Of a stretch of DNA of 33,766 nucleotides, positions 15,638-22,085 are shown one piece after another. Position 1 is the stretch's first letter; each line of letters begins with the position of its first letter. The stretch is from Streptomyces sp. CBMA123 (GTDB lineage Bacteria; Actinomycetota; Actinomycetes; Streptomycetales; Streptomycetaceae). A program made the position numbers and the translations under genes. The notes below the pieces were generated by a model. The model was not told the origin of the DNA, did not search any database, and was given only the letters and a program-made list of their open reading frames with translations. Location of the stretch: contig NZ_MECK01000627.1 in assembly GCF_014596465.1 (NCBI RefSeq), positions 1-33,766 on the forward strand, written 5' to 3'.

Positions 15638-16554
15638 CAGCCCTTGACCCCTGTCAGTGTCACGCCTTCGATGAAGGCCTTCTGTGCGAAGAAGAAGAGG
15701 ATGATCACCGGCGCCATCACCAGCAGGGTGGCGGCCATGGTGAGGTTCCAGTTGGTGTGGTGGGCGGCCTTGAACGACTCCAGGCCGTAACTGAGCGTCC
15801 AGGCCTCGTGGTTGTTGCTGGCGTAGATCTGCGGGCCGAAGTAGTCGTTCCAGCAGTAGAAGAACTGGAACAGGGCGACGGCGGCGATGGCCGGTTTGGC
15901 CATCGGCAGCACGACCCGCAGCAGGGTGCGCAGGTCGCCGCAGCCGTCGATCCGGGCGGCCTCGAGGTACTCCTTGGGGATGGTCATCAGGAACTGGCGC
16001 AGCAGGAAGATCGAGAACGCGTCGCCGAAGGCCATCGGGATGATCAGCGGCCAGAGCGAGCCGCCGAGGCCCATCTGCTTCGCCCAGAACAGGTACATCG
16101 GGATGACGGTGACCTGCGGCGGCAGCATCATCATCGCGATCACCGCCATCAGCGCCAGGTTGCGGCCGCGGAAGCGGAACTTGGCGAGCGCGTAGGCGAC
16201 CGGCAGGCTGGAGACGACGGTCAGCAGGGTGCCGGCGCCGGCGTACACCAGGGTGTTGCGCCACCAGGTGAGGAAGCCGGGGGTGTCCCAGACCTCGGCG
16301 TAGTTGCCCCAGTTCCAGGAGGTGGGCCAGTAGTCGGTGGTGAGCGCCTGCTGGTCGTTCATCACCGAGGTGAGGAAGACGAAGACGAAGGGCAGCAGGA
16401 AGAACAGCGCGGCGGCGATGGCCAGCGAGTGCACGGCCACCCAGTCGAGCAGCGCGCGGCGCCGGGCGGTCCGGGCGGCGGCGGTGCCCCTGGAGGTGGG
16501 GGCCGGGGCCTTACCGGGCCTGATGGTGGGCGTGGGTGTGGAGCTGAGAGTCAT
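15637..16554 (-). CDS. csnG: Carbohydrate ABC transporter permease (MalG type, CsnG)
   Basis: This 305-residue permease has a Pro/Thr-rich N-terminal tail and six hydrophobic segments. The MalG-type cytoplasmic EAA loop, YLEAARIDGCGDLRTLLRVV, contacts the shared ATPase. GAGGA lies 7 nt before the ATG at 16554. It follows csnF after 20 nt and overlaps csnH. No ATPase gene lies in the cluster; in streptomycetes such importers use the general ATPase MsiK encoded elsewhere. Confidence 0.92.
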   Translation of the reverse strand: MTLSSTPTPTIRPGKAPAPTSRGTAAARTARRRALLDWVAVHSLAIAAALFFLLPFVFVFLTSVMNDQQALTTDYWPTSWNWGNYAEVWDTPGFLTWWRNTLVYAGAGTLLTVVSSLPVAYALAKFRFRGRNLALMAVIAMMMLPPQVTVIPMYLFWAKQMGLGGSLWPLIIPMAFGDAFSIFLLRQFLMTIPKEYLEAARIDGCGDLRTLLRVVLPMAKPAIAAVALFQFFYCWNDYFGPQIYASNNHEAWTLSYGLESFKAAHHTNWNLTMAATLLVMAPVIILFFFAQKAFIEGVTLTGVKG

Positions 16555-16574
16555 GTCGGAGTCCTCATCCGTCG

Positions 16575-17573
16575 CTAGTCGTCGCTCGCCATGAAGCCGG
16601 ACTTGCGGCGGAGCAGGACCGAGGTGACGGCCATCGAGAGGGCGAACAGCACCAGGGCGACGACGCAGGCCGCGCCGTAGTTGAAGCGCTGGAAGCCGAG
16701 GTTGTAGACCATCTGCGGCAGGGTCCAGGTGGAGCCCTGCGGGTAGCCGGGCTCGAACTGCTGGCCGGAGTTGCCGGCGATGCCGCTGGCGACCTTCCCG
16801 GCCACGATCGCCTGGGTGTAGTACTGCATGGTCTGGATGACCCCGGTGACCACCGCGAACATGATGATCGGGGAGATGTTCGGCAGCGTGACGTACCGGA
16901 ACCGCTGGAACGGGCCGGCGCCGTCCAGCTCGGCCGCCTCGTACTGCTCCTTGGGGACGTCCAGCAGCGAGGCCATGAAGATGACCATCAGGTCGCCGAT
17001 GCCCCACATGGCGAGCAGGGTGAGCGCGGGCTTGGACCAGTTCGGGTCGGCGAACCAGCCCGGCTGGGGCAGCCCCAGCTCGCCGAGCAGGTGGTTGAGC
17101 GGCCCGGTGCCGGGGTTGAGCAGGAAGGCGAAGGCGACGGTGGCGGCCACCGGCGGGGCCAGGTACGGCAGGTAGAAGACGGTGCGGAAGAAGCCCGCCC
17201 CGGTCTTGACCTTGGTGATGAGCAGCCCGATGCCGAGGCCGAAGGCGACTCGCAGGGTCACCATGATCAGCACCAGCCACAGGGTGTTGCGCAGGCCCTG
17301 CCAGAAGGTCGGCAGCTGGTTGAGGACGTAGTCCCAGTTCTTGAGGCCGTTGAAGGTCGGCGCGCCGAAGCCGTTGTACTGGGTGAAGGAGAAGTAGGCG
17401 GTGGAGACGAGCGGGTAGACGAAGAAGACGCTGAACCCGATCAGCCAGGGGGAGAGGAAGGCGAGGGTGCGGGCCGCCTCCCGGCGGCGCTTCCGGCGCA
17501 GCAGGTGCTGCGTGGAGGGCGCCGCCGGGTCGGTCGTCCCGGCGCCCTTGCGGGTGCCGAACGCGAGTGACAT
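16575..17573 (-). CDS. csnF: Carbohydrate ABC transporter permease (MalF type, CsnF)
   Basis: The 332-residue permease has a basic N-terminus (LLRRKRRREAARTLAFLSPW) leading into six membrane segments. The EAA loop is QYEAAELDGAGPFQRFRYVT, typical of MalF-type sugar permeases. A GGAG Shine-Dalgarno lies 6 nt before the ATG. It pairs with CsnG and receives oligosaccharides from the CsnE lipoprotein. It starts 24 nt after csnE. Confidence 0.92.
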   Translation of the reverse strand: MSLAFGTRKGAGTTDPAAPSTQHLLRRKRRREAARTLAFLSPWLIGFSVFFVYPLVSTAYFSFTQYNGFGAPTFNGLKNWDYVLNQLPTFWQGLRNTLWLVLIMVTLRVAFGLGIGLLITKVKTGAGFFRTVFYLPYLAPPVAATVAFAFLLNPGTGPLNHLLGELGLPQPGWFADPNWSKPALTLLAMWGIGDLMVIFMASLLDVPKEQYEAAELDGAGPFQRFRYVTLPNISPIIMFAVVTGVIQTMQYYTQAIVAGKVASGIAGNSGQQFEPGYPQGSTWTLPQMVYNLGFQRFNYGAACVVALVLFALSMAVTSVLLRRKSGFMASDD

Positions 17574-17597
17574 GGGGAGCTCCGTGGACCGTTCCCG

Positions 17598-18953
17598 CTA
17601 CTTCGCCTGGGCGATGTCGGTGTCGATCTGCTTGGCGGTGGCGGCCAGGCCGGCCTTGAGGTCGGTCTGCTTTCCGGACTCGTAGTCGTAGCCGAGGTTC
17701 TGCAGCGAGACGATGTACCCGCCGCCGTTGACGCTGGCCGGGGTGGTGCCCGAGTTCGGGTTCTTGGCGACGTCCAGGAAGGTCTTGAAGTTCGCGTCGC
17801 TCACCAGCTTCGGCGAGTTGAGCGCGTCGAAGGTGCTGGGCACGTTGTGGATCGCGTTGGCGAAGTTCACCACCGCGTCGGTGTCGGTGGTCAGGTACTT
17901 GACGAACTCCCAGGCCGCGGCCTGCTTCTTGCTGGTGCTGGCGATGCCGACGATGGTGCCGGTCTGGTAGCCGCGGCCGTAGGTGGCGGCCTGGTCGTCC
18001 GGCACCGGGAACGGCGCGGTGGCCCAGTCGAAGTCCGGCTTGTTCTCGGCGAGCGAGGCGGTGCGCCACTCACCGTCGATGGCCATCGCGACCTGGCCGG
18101 TGTGGAAGGGGTTCTTGGCGCTGAACTCCTCGCCGAAGGTGGCGCGGTACTTGTCCAGCTTCGCGTAGCCGCCGAGCTGGTCCACCATGCCCTTCTGCCA
18201 GTCGAGCATCGCGCCGACCTTGGGGTCGGTGGCGAGGTTCGACTTGCCGTCGGCGCCGAAGTAGCCGGCGCCGTACTGGCCGAGGAAGTGCTCGGTGGTG
18301 GACTCGTAGCCGTGGTACAGCGGCATGAAGCCGAGCTGCTTGTAGGAGTCGCCGTCGGCGATGGTGAGCGCCTTGGCGTCCGCGGCGAACTCACTGAAGG
18401 TCTTCGGCGGGGCGGTGATGCCGGCGGCGGCGAAGGCCTTCTTGTTGTAGTACAGCCCGTACGCGTCGCCGAGCAGCGGCAGCGAACACTGGTTGCCCTG
18501 GAACTGGGTGTAGTTGAGCATCGCGGCCGGGAAGGTCTTGGCCGCGTCGATGCCGCTCTTCTGCAGCTGGGGCTTGAGGTCGATGAACGCCTTGGTCGAG
18601 CAGAACATGCCGACGTTGTTGGTGGTGAAGGAGGACACCACGTCCGGCGCGTCGTCACCGCCGGCCCGCAGGGCCTGGTTGACCTTGTCGTCCGCGACGT
18701 TGCCGACCGGCTTGACGTGGATGTTGGGGTGGGCCTTCTCGAAGGCGGCGATGGTGTCGTTGATCGCCTTCACCTCGTTGTCCTGGCTCCAGCCGTGCCA
18801 GAAGGTGATGGTGACGTCCTTGCCGCTGGCGGAGTCGTCGGTGCCGCCCGACTCGCTGGAACCGGTGCAGGCGGAGGCGAGCAGGGCCAGGACGGCGCTG
18901 CCGGCGACGGCGGCTATCGTGCGGCGGCCTCTGCGGGAGGTGATGGCGTGCAC
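17598..18953 (-). CDS. csnE: Sugar-binding lipoprotein of the csn ABC importer (CsnE)
   Basis: The 451-residue protein has a basic signal sequence (ITSRRGRRTIAAVAG) and the lipobox LASAC, with lipidated Cys29, then an acidic Ser/Gly linker. The family 1 extracellular solute-binding fold follows, starting VTITFWHGWSQDNEVKAIND. The start is GTG at 18953 with AGGAGG 8 nt upstream. It is expected to capture chitosan-derived glucosamine oligosaccharides outside the membrane for CsnFG. Gene order and neighbours match csnE. Substrate specificity is by analogy, not shown by the sequence alone. Confidence 0.9.
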   Translation of the reverse strand: MHAITSRRGRRTIAAVAGSAVLALLASACTGSSESGGTDDSASGKDVTITFWHGWSQDNEVKAINDTIAAFEKAHPNIHVKPVGNVADDKVNQALRAGGDDAPDVVSSFTTNNVGMFCSTKAFIDLKPQLQKSGIDAAKTFPAAMLNYTQFQGNQCSLPLLGDAYGLYYNKKAFAAAGITAPPKTFSEFAADAKALTIADGDSYKQLGFMPLYHGYESTTEHFLGQYGAGYFGADGKSNLATDPKVGAMLDWQKGMVDQLGGYAKLDKYRATFGEEFSAKNPFHTGQVAMAIDGEWRTASLAENKPDFDWATAPFPVPDDQAATYGRGYQTGTIVGIASTSKKQAAAWEFVKYLTTDTDAVVNFANAIHNVPSTFDALNSPKLVSDANFKTFLDVAKNPNSGTTPASVNGGGYIVSLQNLGYDYESGKQTDLKAGLAATAKQIDTDIAQAK

Positions 18954-19108
18954 TTCGAGGTCCTCCTGGGGGTGCGCGGGCAGGCGTCATTGCCTCGGGG
19001 CCCGCGTAGGGGTTGGGGGAGAGGTGGGTGCAGGTCGTCTTCGGGAGCGGGGGAGCGTCAGTGGGCGGATCAGGGCCGGCCGGGCCGGCAGGACGGGATC
19101 AACGGTTG

Positions 19109-19153
19109 GATCAGTGGGTGATCAGTGGGTGATCAGTGGGTGGATCAGTGGGT
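19109..19153. repeat. 11-bp repeats (GATCAGTGGGT) across the csnR stop codon
   Basis: GATCAGTGGGT occurs at 19109-19119, 19120-19130 and 19131-19141 head to tail, and again at 19143-19153 after one extra base. A degenerate copy (GTCAGTGGGCGGATCAG) lies around 19058-19074. The csnR stop codon (19145-19147) lies inside the last unit, and the csnE start is 155 nt further on. The repeats could be slippage products or a cluster of protein-binding sites upstream of csnE. Confidence 0.85.
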
Positions 19154-20335
19154 GGAGAAGACCGCCTCGCGGGCGTCCGTGAGGGCGCGTTGCAGGGCGC
19201 CGAGCAGGACGGGCGAGCCGGGCAGGGCAGTGCTGCGGATCTCCGGCCGGGCGAGGCAGATCCGGGCCAGTTCGTCCTCGACGAGCGCGCGCAGGCGTTC
19301 GCCGCCCGCGCTCGGCACCGCGCCGGAGAGGACCACCAGCTGGGGGTCGACCACGGCGACGATCACGGACAGCCCGACGGCGAGCCGTCCGGCCAGTTCG
19401 GTGAGGAAGGCCTCGCCGGCGCCCGGGGTCTCCAGGGCCTTGGCGATCGACTCCTCCGCGGTGGGCGCGCCGAGCCCGTGCTCGCGGGCCAGGGTGCGGA
19501 CGGCCGGTGCGCCGACCTGGTCCTGGAAGCCGCCGAACTTGCGGCGGCGGGTGTCCCACTCGACCGGTGAGCCGGGCACCGGCATGTAGCCGACCTCCCC
19601 GGCGCCGCCGGTGAAGCCGCGGTGCAGCCGTCCGGCGATCACGACGGCAGCGCCGACGCCCACCCCGGCCCAGAGCAGGACGAAGTCCTCGAAGCCGGCC
19701 GCCGCGCCGGAGGCCTGCTCGGCGACCGCGGCCAGGTTCACGTCGTTCTCGATCGACACCGGGGCGCCGATCGCCGCGGTCAGCTCCTCGACCAGCCGGG
19801 GCGAGTGCCAGCCGGGCAGGTGGGAGGCGTAGCGCAGCTTGCCGGTGACCGGGTCGGGGGCGCCGCCGACCCCGATCGCGACGGTGCGCAGGCTCCGCTC
19901 GGGCAGTCCGGCCGCGCGCACCGCCTCGGCGACGGCGGCCGCCACTCTCGGCACCGTCCCGGCGGCCGGGACACCTCTGCTGGACACGCTGTGCTCGACC
20001 AGCGTGCTGCCGGTGATGTCGGCGATCGCGACCCGGATCCCACTGTTGGTGACGTCCAGCCCGGCGACGTACCCGGCGGACGGATTCACCTGGTACAGCT
20101 GCGCGTTGGGGCCCGGCCCGCCCTCGGTGGTACCCACCGGCAGCACCAGCCCGGCCGCCTCCAGCCGGGACAGCAACTGCGAGGCGGTGGGCTTGGACAG
20201 CCCGGTCAGACTGCCGATCTGGGTGCGGGAGAGCGGCCCGTTCTCCAGCAGGAGTTCGAGGGCCGCGCGGTCGTTGATGGCGCGCAACAGACTGGGGGTG
20301 CCGGCGAGGGGAGCCTTGGCGGTGCTCTTGGTCAT
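19145..20335 (-). CDS. csnR: ROK-family transcriptional repressor of the csn operon (CsnR)
   Basis: The 396-residue protein has an N-terminal winged helix (about 20-65: ALELLLENGPLSRTQIGSLT, then a recognition helix around SKPTASQLLSRLE) and a ROK sugar-kinase-like domain (about 85-390), including GVGVGAAVVIAGRL and GEVGYMPV. GGGGAGGA lies 8 nt before the ATG. It heads an operon with the gene order of csnR-K, where CsnR represses chitosan-oligosaccharide uptake and chitosanase genes and is released by glucosamine oligomers. A CsnR-box-like inverted repeat lies 40 nt upstream of its start, indicating autoregulation. The 190-nt gap before csnE holds 11-bp repeats. Confidence 0.88.
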   Translation of the reverse strand: MTKSTAKAPLAGTPSLLRAINDRAALELLLENGPLSRTQIGSLTGLSKPTASQLLSRLEAAGLVLPVGTTEGGPGPNAQLYQVNPSAGYVAGLDVTNSGIRVAIADITGSTLVEHSVSSRGVPAAGTVPRVAAAVAEAVRAAGLPERSLRTVAIGVGGAPDPVTGKLRYASHLPGWHSPRLVEELTAAIGAPVSIENDVNLAAVAEQASGAAAGFEDFVLLWAGVGVGAAVVIAGRLHRGFTGGAGEVGYMPVPGSPVEWDTRRRKFGGFQDQVGAPAVRTLAREHGLGAPTAEESIAKALETPGAGEAFLTELAGRLAVGLSVIVAVVDPQLVVLSGAVPSAGGERLRALVEDELARICLARPEIRSTALPGSPVLLGALQRALTDAREAVFSTH

Positions 20336-20374
20336 GGCCGGAATCCTCCCCTTTCGGCTGATGGACCGGAACTG

Positions 20375-20390
20375 TTAGGAAACTTTCCAG
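20375..20390. promoter_or_regulatory. Candidate CsnR (ROK) operator
   Basis: TTAGGAAACTTTCCAG is an inverted repeat around GGAAA/TTTCC; only the outer right arm departs from symmetry. It lies 40 nt upstream of csnR. It fits the AGGAAA-TTTCCT type of palindrome associated with CsnR-like ROK repressors (from memory), and its position between promoter and start codon suits repression. Confidence 0.65.
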
Positions 20391-20402
20391 TCGCTTGGAA
20401 CA

Positions 20403-20434
20403 GGACCGTACGGTCCCCGTCAGCGGGGTGTCAA
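20403..20434 (-). promoter_or_regulatory. Candidate csnR promoter with a perfect palindrome on the -10
   Basis: On the minus strand a consensus TTGACA (20434-20429) is followed after 18 nt by TACGGT (20410-20405). The -10 is embedded in GGACCGTACGGTCC (20403-20416), a perfect 14-bp palindrome. The transcription start would fall near 20398, just upstream of the CsnR-like box. The palindrome may be a second operator for another regulator. Confidence 0.5.
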
Positions 20435-20538
20435 TGCCCGGTACCCCGGAGGATGCCGAAGCGTTACCGGCCCCGCCCGCCCACACCGAAGGCCCCGTCC
20501 CGCCGAAGCGGGTCCTGCATCCGCCGAGCCTTCAAGAA

Positions 20539-20619
20539 ATGAATTCACAAAAAAGGAGGCCGCCGATGAATACATCGCCCTTATTTACAAGGAGGGGCGG
20601 TGTGTCAATGAATAAATGA
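20539..20619 (+). CDS. Nested mini-ORFs with ideal Shine-Dalgarno sites (leader-peptide-like)
   Basis: ATGs at 20539, 20566 and 20608 share one frame and one stop (TGA 20617-20619). AAAAAAGGAGG (20549-20559) lies exactly 6 nt before the ATG at 20566, giving the 17-residue MNTSPLFTRRGGVSMNK. A second AAGGAGG (20589-20595) precedes the ATG at 20608. The stop is directly followed by another ATG (20620). The patch is strongly AT-rich for this genome. No protein family is recognised. It could be a translated leader peptide before the hairpin array, a remnant of low-GC foreign DNA, or coincidence. No plus-strand gene follows until 22778. Confidence 0.3.
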   Translation: MNSQKRRPPMNTSPLFTRRGGVSMNK

Positions 20620-20649
20620 ATGAAGAATAAAAGAGAAGCAAGGGGTGGT

Positions 20650-20682
20650 GCTGCCACCTCTCGGTGGCCGAGAGGTGGCAGC
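20650..20682. terminator. Perfect 15-bp hairpin 1 of array
   Basis: GCTGCCACCTCTCGG (20650-20664) pairs perfectly with 20668-20682 around TGG. On the minus strand it is followed by a pyrimidine tract with TTGCTTCTCTTTTATTC, so it may be the last of a tandem terminator set for the chimeric gene. Confidence 0.6.
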
Positions 20683-20707
20683 GCAGGAAGTGCCCTGGCG
20701 TGGACTG

Positions 20708-20726
20708 AATGGAGGAAAGCTCCATT
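20708..20726. other. Short 7-bp hairpin between hairpins 1 and 2
   Basis: AATGGAG (20708-20714) pairs with CTCCATT (20720-20726) around GAAAG. It is a weak structure but in register with the larger hairpins of the array. Confidence 0.35.
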
Positions 20727-20729
20727 GAT

Positions 20730-20763
20730 GTTGCCCGCCTCGCCCGGACGCGAGGCGGGCAAC
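20730..20763. terminator. Perfect 14-bp hairpin 2 of array
   Basis: GTTGCCCGCCTCGC (20730-20743) pairs perfectly with 20750-20763 around CCGGAC. There is no U-run on either strand. It shares no sequence with hairpins 1 and 3, only size and spacing. Confidence 0.55.
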
Positions 20764-20791
20764 CCTAAGGGCGAACCGGCCGCTGAAACAG

Positions 20792-20827
20792 GAGTGGCGG
20801 CCTCCTCTGGCGAGGAGGCCGCCACTC
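20792..20827. terminator. Perfect 16-bp hairpin 3 of array
   Basis: GAGTGGCGGCCTCCTC (20792-20807) pairs perfectly with 20812-20827 around TGGC. On the minus strand it follows the chimeric gene stop by about 145 nt and is followed by CTGTTTC. It is the strongest structure of the array. Confidence 0.6.
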
Positions 20828-20882
20828 AAGGACGGGCTGCCCCTGGACTTCTGCGGCCCTCCCTTGAAATGAAAGAGAAGAA

Positions 20883-20954
20883 GCTCTCGAGAGCGTCCCC
20901 GTCCGGGGCTCCTCAGCGCATTGACTTCTTTCACGGAACCGGGACGGGGATCTC
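20883..20954. other. 12-bp palindrome and long-range stem after the chimeric gene
   Basis: GCTCTCGAGAGC (20883-20894) is a perfect palindrome. It is followed by GTCCCCGTCCGG, which can pair (one bulge) with CCGGGACGGGGAT around 20938-20952 across a loop of about 30 nt. This forms the stop-proximal part of the structured 3' region of the minus-strand gene ending at 20974. Confidence 0.4.
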
Positions 20955-20973
20955 AGACCGGCTGAGCACGCCG

Positions 20974-21893
20974 TCACTGTCCAGGGGCCGGCGGGAGGTT
21001 CGTGACCGTGCGCGGATCCTGGTCACGCGCGTGGAAGCCGAAGCTGATGAGGGCGACGCTCTCTCCGGCACTGAGGGGTGTCCGGCCATGCGGTGTCAAC
21101 GCGCCGTCGAATACGACGCAGTCGCCGGCGGCGAGATCGCATTCGAGGTAGCCATCGGCGTTGATGAAGACGGTGGTGCTGACCCTGGGCGCGCCGGTGG
21201 GGAGAGTGTGCTTGAGGCAGAGGATCAGGTTGGCCTCGCCGTAGCCGAACTCGTCAACGTGGAAGTCGAGGAACTGTCCTTCCTCGTAGGCGATGTAGAC
21301 GCCGTTGTGCGGCTGTCCGACCTCCAGGCCGGTGGACCGCGCCACGACTGCGGCGATCGAGCGGCCCGCCAGGTACGCGGCGCGGACCGTGCCAGCCTTG
21401 TCGACCGCGGCGACGGGGCGGCGTCCGCCCTTGTTGCCCTTGGCCTCTGCGGCGCGCAGTCCGTCGTACGTCAGCTCGCGCTGGAGGTCGCGTTGGAGTT
21501 CGCCGGCGGCGAGGGTCTGCACCATGAACTTCACGGTGGACAGCAGTTCGCCGCTGCGCGGGTGGCGGGCGGTGAGGTCCGTGGCGGAGAACGCGCCGTC
21601 GTGGATGCGCAGGGCGAGCTGGTCGCGGTGCAGGACTTCGAGGTCGTCGAGGATGTGCTGGTTGCCGCGCACGAGGCGGAATATCTCGGAGACGTGCACG
21701 GTGTCGCCCGGCCGCGCGTAGGTGAGCAGTTCGCCGAACTTCGGCCGCTGGAGCGGGTGGAGGCGGCTGGAGGTACCCGGGGGTCCTCCTCGAAGACGAT
21801 CGGGTCTTCGATCCCTGCCTCGGCCAGGACGAGGTCCTGACGGGCGGTGGACTGCTGGTCGGTCGACACCTGTTTGTAGACGAGATTGGCCAC
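20974..21893 (-). pseudogene. Serine recombinase fused to C-terminal half of a 2OG-Fe(II) oxygenase; frameshifted
   Basis: From the GTG at 21893 the frame encodes a resolvase N-terminus (VYKQVSTDQQSTARQ; nucleophile Ser in QVSTD) up to FEEDP. At CCCCCGGG (about 21776-21786) the reading frame shifts, and the recombinase continues in another frame with SRLHPLQRPKFGELLTYARP, then the catalytic-domain tail KFMVQTLAAGELQRDLQREL and the linker KGNKGGRRPV. Where the C-terminal HTH should follow (around AYLAGRSIAAVVAR, 21325-21345) the protein becomes a 2-oxoglutarate/Fe(II) oxygenase C-terminal half, with HVD iron ligands in LDFHVDEFGYGEANL, a distal His and Arg in TPHGR, and the end NLPPAPGQ. The oxygenase lacks its N-terminal part and the recombinase lacks its DNA-binding end. 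A one-base loss (or two-base gain) in a homopolymer explains the shift. The downstream 241-codon chimera is open from an internal GTG at 21699. Confidence 0.8.
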
Positions 21894-21943
21894 GCTGTTC
21901 CCCGCTCCTGCCGCCGCATCGGACCTTGGGTGTCAGCTAACCC

Positions 21944-21955
21944 TGTCGTCAGCCG
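21944..21955 (+). repeat. 12-bp inverted repeat, left copy
   Basis: TGTCGTCAGCCG lies 50 nt upstream of the recombinase start and recurs in inverse orientation at 25684-25695. It is preceded by GCTAACCC, and the right copy by GCTTACCC ten bases further away. Possible remnant of transposon terminal inverted repeats. Confidence 0.4.
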
Positions 21956-22044
21956 TCATCGGATCTCATTGGATCGGAGCCGCCGTCGGGCCCCGGAATC
22001 ACTGGGTTCATTGGACGCCCGTCGCCCCTGCCGTCATTCGATCC
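21955..22044. repeat. Degenerate TCATTGGATC repeats upstream of the recombinase (possible res site)
   Basis: Four related 10-11-bp elements lie in the promoter region of the recombinase: GTCATCGGATC (21955-21965), TCATTGGATC (21966-21975), TCATTGGAC (22008-22016) and TCATTCGATCC (22034-22044). Resolvases bind clustered half-sites next to their own genes, so this may be an old res region. Confidence 0.35.
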
Positions 22045-22085
22045 TTTACCGACAGGCCGGAACGGCAGGCGTAGCCGCAGCGGCT

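Larger units (their letters stand above)
20336..20973. other. 638-nt region between csnR and the island's chimeric gene
   Basis: It holds, in order, the csnR operator and promoter (20375-20434), a GC-rich stretch with a short imperfect hairpin near 20497-20514, an AT-rich Shine-Dalgarno-rich mini-ORF patch (20525-20650), three perfect hairpins (20650-20827) and a palindrome with a long-range stem (20883-20954). Base composition changes abruptly near 20530, the likely left edge of the accessory island. Confidence 0.6.

Noticed and set aside
12447..15790. Very long plus-strand frames (755 and 917 codons) opposite csnK and csnH
   Set aside because: Shadows; the minus strand carries clear kinase and GH4 motifs with good starts.
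20530..20960. Retron, CRISPR or linear-chromosome telomere origin for the hairpin array
   Set aside because: No reverse transcriptase, no regular spacer-repeat pattern and none of the typical terminal palindromes; the region is internal between genes.
20620..21840. 406-codon plus-strand frame starting MKNKREARGGAATS
   Set aside because: It runs through the perfect hairpins and then antisense to the chimeric recombinase-oxygenase; composition changes erratically and no domain is seen.
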